A stretch of DNA of 64,000 bases from Pyrinomonadaceae bacterium (GTDB taxonomy: Bacteria; Acidobacteriota; Blastocatellia; Pyrinomonadales; Pyrinomonadaceae), in assembly GCA_017983495.1 (NCBI GenBank), contig JAGOBH010000001.1, positions 682,001 through 746,000 of the forward strand. Direction: 5' to 3'. The first letter of the stretch is position 1. Each line of letters opens with the position of its first letter. The translations under genes and the position numbers were made by a program. The notes below the pieces were generated by a model. That model did no database searches and had not been told where the DNA came from. It was given only the letters and a program-made list of their open reading frames with translations. Of the stretch, positions 59,631 through 64,000 are shown in pieces.

Positions 59631-61170
59631 ACTTTGACCTACGCGGATCCAACTCATAAAACCAAAAATCGTTGTTCGGCTGGTCGACCTTTAGCTGGTC
59701 GGTCTTAGCGTTCTTATCGATGGTAAAGGTGACAAAACCGCGTGGGAAATTGTACGAAACTGACGGCCGCCATTTGATCTCGAAGGTGTTGTAATGCCAA
59801 TGTTCGAGGTCGGCGACAAAGTTTGGCGATGGGCCGAAACGCATCACGAGCTTGCCGTTTTCCTCTGCGATCGTGACGTCGCCGTAGAGTTTATCGCCGT
59901 AGGTTCCGGCGTATTGGCCAATGGCAAGCGTCGGTTTTGTGTCCCTGACGCGGGCGGCGTCGACCTTTGCCTTTTCTTCGGCGTCGGCTGTCTTACCGCC
60001 GGCTATTGCCTTAACCGCCTCGGCGTTCCAGTCGCGTTTGGGGGCGTTGACGAAAACGTCGCGTATCTTGTTCATCATGATCTGAAACGCCGGCGATTCG
60101 CTGTTGGTCAAAACGAGAAATCCGACCTTTTCCTCGGGGATCAGCACGGTGTACGAGAGCATACCGTCGAGGCCGCCGCTGTGATTGATGATCTTGCGTC
60201 CCTGATAATCGTAAACGAACCAGCCCATTCCGACGCCGCTAAAATGCCGTGTCGGATTGCCCTTGGATCCCTGCAGGCCGATCTGCTGGGCGAGATATTG
60301 CTGGTGCATCTGCCACCCTTGCCCCTCGCTAAAGATCTGTTTGCCTTCAAAGTTACCGCCGTTGAGCTGTGTTCTGACCCATTTCGAGAGGTCGGCGACC
60401 GACGAATTGAGGGCGGCGGCTGAATATGAACCGTCGACGTTTCCGCGCTGGAGCACCCGGAGTTTACCGCCCGATTCGTTGTGCGGCCAGGCGGCGTTAT
60501 CCGGCAGCGATTTGATGCTGCAGGTCGTTCGGTTCATCCCGAGCGGTGTCAGGATACGTTCCGTCACGAATTCACACCACGATTTGCCCGAGGCTTTTTC
60601 GACCACCTTGCCGGCGGCGATGAACATCAGATTTTGATAACCGTAACGCGTTCGAAAACTCGATACCGGCTTGAGATAACGCACCCGGCGCAGTATCTCG
60701 TCCGGCGAATACGTCGTCTCGTACCAGAGCAGATCGCCGCTAAATGTGTCGAGCCCGACGCGGTGCGTGACCAGGTCGCGGACCGTTAGTTCGCTCGTTA
60801 CCCACGGATCGTACATCTGAAAATCGGGCAGATATTTTGACACCTTGTCGTCCCAACTGAGCTTTTTCTCGTCAACAAGTATTGCAAGACTCGCCGTTGT
60901 AAACGCCTTCGAATTTGATGCGATGGCAAATACGGTATTCTCGTCCGGTTTGTCCGGCTTACCGAGTTCGCGAACGCCGTAGCCCTTTTGCATCACGACC
61001 TTGTCGTCTTTAACGACCGCGATCGCCATACCGGCGCCCGAGTCTTTCCAGGTCGAAATGACAGTATTGGCGTAATCGTCGATCTCCTTCAGCTTTTCGT
61101 CGAGCGTTTGTGCATTTACAAAGAGCGGGAAGACGATGAGGAGGAGCAAAATGATGTTGAATTTTTTCAT
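59629..61170 (-). CDS. Exported serine hydrolase (beta-lactamase/Pab87-like) with C-terminal lipocalin-like domain
   Basis: 513 residues. The signal peptide is KKFNIILLLLIVFPLFVNAQ. The SxxK motif is Ser-Asn-Ser-Lys in FAIASNSKAFTTASLAIL, the YxN motif is in RTRYGYQNLMF, and the third motif is INHSGGLDGML. The C-terminal part (about 400-513; IGQYAGTYGDKLYGDVTIAEENGKLVMRF) is a DUF3471-like barrel found in Pab87-type D-peptidases. Reactions may include D-amino peptide or ester hydrolysis. ATG 61170 is preferred to an upstream TTG. Its stop codon is made by the last bases of REP-like copy 3. Confidence 0.88.
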   Translation of the reverse strand: MKKFNIILLLLIVFPLFVNAQTLDEKLKEIDDYANTVISTWKDSGAGMAIAVVKDDKVVMQKGYGVRELGKPDKPDENTVFAIASNSKAFTTASLAILVDEKKLSWDDKVSKYLPDFQMYDPWVTSELTVRDLVTHRVGLDTFSGDLLWYETTYSPDEILRRVRYLKPVSSFRTRYGYQNLMFIAAGKVVEKASGKSWCEFVTERILTPLGMNRTTCSIKSLPDNAAWPHNESGGKLRVLQRGNVDGSYSAAALNSSVADLSKWVRTQLNGGNFEGKQIFSEGQGWQMHQQYLAQQIGLQGSKGNPTRHFSGVGMGWFVYDYQGRKIINHSGGLDGMLSYTVLIPEEKVGFLVLTNSESPAFQIMMNKIRDVFVNAPKRDWNAEAVKAIAGGKTADAEEKAKVDAARVRDTKPTLAIGQYAGTYGDKLYGDVTIAEENGKLVMRFGPSPNFVADLEHWHYNTFEIKWRPSVSYNFPRGFVTFTIDKNAKTDQLKVDQPNNDFWFYELDPRRSK

Positions 61171-61224
61171 GATGTTGTTGTAATTGTTCAGCAAGCAAGT
61201 GTGAACTTCTTCCTGGCCGCCCGC

Positions 61225-63003
61225 CTACGCAGACGGTTCTGACATAACCGAAAACAGCCGCCATTCGCCCTCGATACCGTCGAACGAATGCATGCCGTGT
61301 TCCTCAAACCCGAGGCCCGAACCGGCGACAAGGTCTTTTACGGTCCTTGATACTAAAATGTTGCCGTCACCCGACTCGTCGGCGATCCTTTTTGCGAGTT
61401 CGACCGCAAAGCCGCTGTAGGTATCGCCGACGACGTCACATTCGCCGGTGTGCAGCCCTGTGCGGAGACCGATCCCGAGTTCGCCGGCCGCAGCCGTTAT
61501 GGCCGCCGCACAGCGGATCGCGCGGGCGGGCCCGTCAAATGCGGCAAGCACCTCGCCATTGCCGACCGAAACTTCGCGGCCCTTGAACAATTGTAACTGT
61601 CGTCTGACAAATTCTTTCGCACGCAGCCGCAGCGCCGCCCACTCTGCATCGCCGAGCTTTGCCGCCTCGGCCCCGGGGTCGGCTATCCGCAGACTCATGA
61701 CGGTTGCCAATACGCGATCGTATTCGCCCGCAAACCGCACGCCGGTCACAAATTCCTCGATCTCGTCGATTATCTCTTGACTGTTGCCGACGAACGGCAG
61801 ATGGTCGATGCCGTCCATCTCCACAAATTTTGAATTGGGTATCTTGTCTGCGACAAACCGGCCCTCTTCAACATTCAGGCAAAGGTCGCCGCGGCGATGC
61901 ATGATAAGTGTCGGCACGCGGACCAGCGGCAGAACCTCGCGGACATCGATCTCGGAATTCATGATCGTGATCGCAACGGCGGCTCCGGGACTGGCACCGT
62001 TGCGCAGATATTCGGCCCACCAGTTTCTAAATTCTTCGTCGGCCGCCATTGACGGAGCGCGTTCCTCGATGCCGACCGGCTTGCCCCAATCTCGTTTTAC
62101 GACCTCGAAAAACTTATTGCGCTGCTCTATCGACGGTGCCCACGGGTAACCTTCTTCCTTGATACGTTTTGCGTAGGTTCCGAACATGATCACGGTCTTG
62201 GTCCGTTCAGGATAGGTGGCGGCAAACAGCGAACACATCGGCCCGCCCTCGGATACGCCAAACAAGACGGCGCTTTCCGACCCGACCTCGTCCATCACGG
62301 CGCGAACGTCATCCATCCGTTCCTCGAGTGTCGGCAGAGCGTTATTCGGCACACGATCCGAGAGTCCGGTGCCGCGTTTATCGAAAAGGATAAGACGTGA
62401 GAATGACGCCAGGCGTTCGAGAAACGAGGCAAATAAGTGATGCTTCCAAAAATACTCGAGGTGCGAGACCCAGCCCATCACGAACACGATATCCACCGGC
62501 CCGTTGCCGATGACCTGATACGCGATATTTACGTCACCGTTTTGAACGTAATGCGTTTCCGGAACGCGGGAAGCTAGTATAGGTGTCGTGTTTCGGAGTG
62601 AGCTCAACTCACTATCGGCTCCGGTTCCATCATCGATATACACCCGGGCCCGAACGCTCTCGATCACTTCGGTCTTCGGCACTATGTCGTCGACGACCGA
62701 TACCTCCGCGACGAACCGGTAGCCAAATTTCGGTACGGTCTCGATCATTTCCGGTCCGAGTATCCGGCGAAGCTGCGAGATGTTCTGAGCAAGATTGTTT
62801 TCCTCGACAAAGCTGCCCTCCCAGACCTCTGCGAGCATTCGTTCTTTGCTTAGCACGTGGCCCGCGTTTGCCGCCAGCATCAACAGCGTGTCGAATACCT
62901 TTGGCGGCAGCGTCACAGCTGAAGTACCGTCAAAGAGTAGGCGCTCGGCCACATTCAGCCTAAACTCTCCAAACCTGTAAATGGTCTCTGACGCTTCACC
63001 CAT
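61225..63003 (-). CDS. Winged-helix / alpha-beta hydrolase / inactive cyclase-homology fusion
   Basis: 592 residues in three domains. An OmpR-type winged helix (1-about 105) has FRLNVAERLLFDG, LPPKVFDTLLMLAANAGHVLSKE and ETVPKFGYRFVAEV. An alpha/beta hydrolase (about 150-420) has LILFDKRGTGLSD, the elbow GVSEGGPMC and the late MDGIDHLPFVG with His. A class III cyclase homology domain (about 430-592) keeps LRTGLHTGECDVVGD, but both metal Asp sites are lost: the first reads SLRIADPG and the second VGNGEVLA. It may bind DNA and a ligand without making a cyclic nucleotide. It sits divergent to the 63136 gene. Confidence 0.85.
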   Translation of the reverse strand: MGEASETIYRFGEFRLNVAERLLFDGTSAVTLPPKVFDTLLMLAANAGHVLSKERMLAEVWEGSFVEENNLAQNISQLRRILGPEMIETVPKFGYRFVAEVSVVDDIVPKTEVIESVRARVYIDDGTGADSELSSLRNTTPILASRVPETHYVQNGDVNIAYQVIGNGPVDIVFVMGWVSHLEYFWKHHLFASFLERLASFSRLILFDKRGTGLSDRVPNNALPTLEERMDDVRAVMDEVGSESAVLFGVSEGGPMCSLFAATYPERTKTVIMFGTYAKRIKEEGYPWAPSIEQRNKFFEVVKRDWGKPVGIEERAPSMAADEEFRNWWAEYLRNGASPGAAVAITIMNSEIDVREVLPLVRVPTLIMHRRGDLCLNVEEGRFVADKIPNSKFVEMDGIDHLPFVGNSQEIIDEIEEFVTGVRFAGEYDRVLATVMSLRIADPGAEAAKLGDAEWAALRLRAKEFVRRQLQLFKGREVSVGNGEVLAAFDGPARAIRCAAAITAAAGELGIGLRTGLHTGECDVVGDTYSGFAVELAKRIADESGDGNILVSRTVKDLVAGSGLGFEEHGMHSFDGIEGEWRLFSVMSEPSA

Positions 63004-63135
63004 TACATTCGTTCATAATTTCTTCAGAAAAACTTCATGCTTTCCTAAAGATTAAATAATGCCTTCAGCGGCAAACTCGTTACATGCAACGAAATCGTTG
63101 AACGCGACGATTTTAGCACGAAGACGGAAGCTTTT

Positions 63136-63501
63136 ATGAGAGCTATTAAACAGCGTGAGGTCGTTATCGAATTTGAACGGATCCAATTGATACGGAAACG
63201 CGCTAAGACAAGACTCGCTAAATGCGGTGTCTGCGGAACGGATCGGGACTTTGTTTGCGTCGCAGTCGCGGCAGAACTGTTTGGGATAGTTGAGACAGAT
63301 CTTTACTCATTCATTCGTACTAAACATGTGCATTTGATACGCGATACGGAGATCTGCCTGACGTCACTTATGGCAGCCATCGGCGAGCGGCAAAACGGCG
63401 AACGGACAAGACTGATCGGAAACGGGAGCGGTTCACCAGATCGTTCCATATCAGGATCCGAAGAGAAACAATCAGGAGAAAATAAATATGAAGAGCTTTA
63501 A
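63136..63501 (+). CDS. Small CxxC protein with excisionase/HTH-like segment, unknown function
   Basis: 121 residues. The first part is basic (RAIKQREVVIEFERIQLIRKRAKTRL). A CGVCG motif follows, and then AVAAELFGIVETDLYSFIRT...IRDTEICLTSLMAAI, which has the look of the helix-turn-helix of excisionase/MerR-type proteins, where the Ala-Ala-Glu-Leu-Phe-Gly turn is typical. The tail is Ser/Gly/Glu-rich and unfolded. It could be a small DNA-binding regulator, but only the motif pattern supports this. It overlaps the next gene's start by 14 bases, so the two are coupled, and it is divergent from the fusion regulator at 63003 with 132 bases between. Confidence 0.6.
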   Translation: MRAIKQREVVIEFERIQLIRKRAKTRLAKCGVCGTDRDFVCVAVAAELFGIVETDLYSFIRTKHVHLIRDTEICLTSLMAAIGERQNGERTRLIGNGSGSPDRSISGSEEKQSGENKYEEL

Positions 63502-64000
63502 GACTACGGCAATTTCAATGATGATTCTGGCGGCGACGATTTTGTCGCTATTGGGTGGAACCGTAAACGCGGCACCGGTTGTCCGGCAGGGCAGCGGAGC
63601 AAATACTGCGGCCCTCCAGGCTATCGTCGATCAGTTTCGTACCGATCTTGGCGGTAGCAACAATGGCGTTGGCGGTTCGTTCACATCCGGCCGGCGTGAG
63701 ATCAACTGGGACGGCGTGCCGGACAGTTTCTCGGAACCAAACAATCTGCCGCTCGACTTTTTTAACGTCAACAGCCCTCGCGGCGTAATTTTTAACGCCA
63801 TCGAGGATGCCACCGGTGCCGGGCTCAATCAATTTGCCGTCAGTGCGAACACCGCCTCGGGCGTGCCCGTCCGGTTTGCCAACATCAACGCATCCTATTC
63901 GTCGATCTTTACGACATTTAGCGCTCAACGCCTGTTCACGGTCCGCAACACGAATATAATGGAAGTCAATTTCGTTATCCCGGGCACCAATATTCCCGCA
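63488..64000 (+). CDS. Secreted protein, N-terminal part only (runs off the right edge)
   Basis: 171 codons visible, no stop. ATG 63488 is preceded by AGGAG at a proper distance. A signal peptide (FKTTAISMMILAATILSLL, cleavage near VNAA) is followed by GSGANTAALQAIVDQFRTDLGG, then the phrase GRREINWDGVPD and SEPNNLPLDFF, which I associate with large exported proteins in Acidobacteria and related phyla whose function is unknown. The later part has NASYSSIFTTFSAQRLFTV and ends in NFVIPGTNIPA. A C-terminal sorting or anchoring domain may lie beyond the edge. It is coupled to the small CxxC protein upstream. Confidence 0.8.
   Translation, partial: MKSFKTTAISMMILAATILSLLGGTVNAAPVVRQGSGANTAALQAIVDQFRTDLGGSNNGVGGSFTSGRREINWDGVPDSFSEPNNLPLDFFNVNSPRGVIFNAIEDATGAGLNQFAVSANTASGVPVRFANINASYSSIFTTFSAQRLFTVRNTNIMEVNFVIPGTNIPA

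Noticed and set aside
1..64000. tRNA genes, rRNA genes or a CRISPR array
   Set aside because: No cloverleaf with a GTTCRA T-loop and no regularly spaced direct repeats were seen when reading the gaps by eye. A tRNAscan or CRISPR search would settle this.

Overview
This 64 kb window looks like ordinary chromosome from a Gram-negative member of the Acidobacteriota, probably a Blastocatellia/Pyrinomonadaceae-type organism. The main pointers are two tandem secreted VWA-domain proteins of the type known as VWFA-related acidobacterial proteins, the moderately high GC content, many signal-peptide and lipobox proteins, and the mix of housekeeping genes. The lineage is inferred from gene content alone. 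I see no rRNA, tRNA, CRISPR array, prophage or conjugative element.

Layout. 0-13 kb: a rhomboid protease (cut by the left edge), two DAACS symporters, a GlcD-type FAD oxidase, a RelBE-like toxin-antitoxin pair, small secreted proteins, two VWA proteins, a phosphohexomutase and a secreted esterase. 13-25 kb: a DUF433/DUF5615 pair, lepA, YtxH- and DUF948-like envelope proteins, a divergent MreB, an FHA-GAF-cyclase, a cysteine desulfurase, a secreted cystatin-like protein and a very large TPR/sigma-54 activator. 24.7-31 kb: clpS, then ileS-(secreted protein)-lspA-lgt-rluD, a tightly packed run that includes both lipoprotein-processing enzymes. 31-39 kb: a REP-associated transposase broken by one stop codon between its REP elements, a GH20 hexosaminidase, a ParDE pair, a PrxQ peroxiredoxin, a YggX-like protein with extra cysteines, a cysteine-less Bpt/ATE-like transferase, a class II photolyase and a phosphodiester glycosidase-family protein. 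39-51 kb: a large zinc metalloprotease, a lipoprotein, clpA with a newly noticed 56-aa membrane protein behind it, and the threonine pathway thrB (reverse) / thrC-thrA (forward). 51-64 kb: pirin, an O-methyltransferase, a response regulator lacking its phospho-aspartate and an AlaRS catalytic core without the rest of the enzyme (these last three overlap by ATGA), msrB, fasciclin, recX, truB, a hydrolase, a class IV aminotransferase, a serine hydrolase, a winged-helix/hydrolase/dead-cyclase fusion, and a small CxxC/HTH-like protein coupled to a secreted protein that runs off the right edge.

Functional themes. ClpS, ClpA and a Bpt-like aminoacyl transferase lie within about 20 kb and could form an N-degron route. 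LspA and Lgt serve the lipoproteins encoded nearby. PrxQ, YggX-like and MsrB proteins suggest oxidative-stress defence. Three type II toxin-antitoxin-like pairs are scattered between housekeeping genes.

The most unusual structure is a set of intergenic inverted-repeat elements whose arms are built from tandem units of about 9 bp (35.3, 36.4, 37.9, 46.1 and 52.0 kb). One of them supplies the start codon and signal peptide of a gene (37.97 kb). REP-like palindromes at 30.9, 31.7 and 59.5 kb and in-frame repeat-like insertions in rluD and truB point the same way: short repeats are active in this genome and have entered coding sequence.
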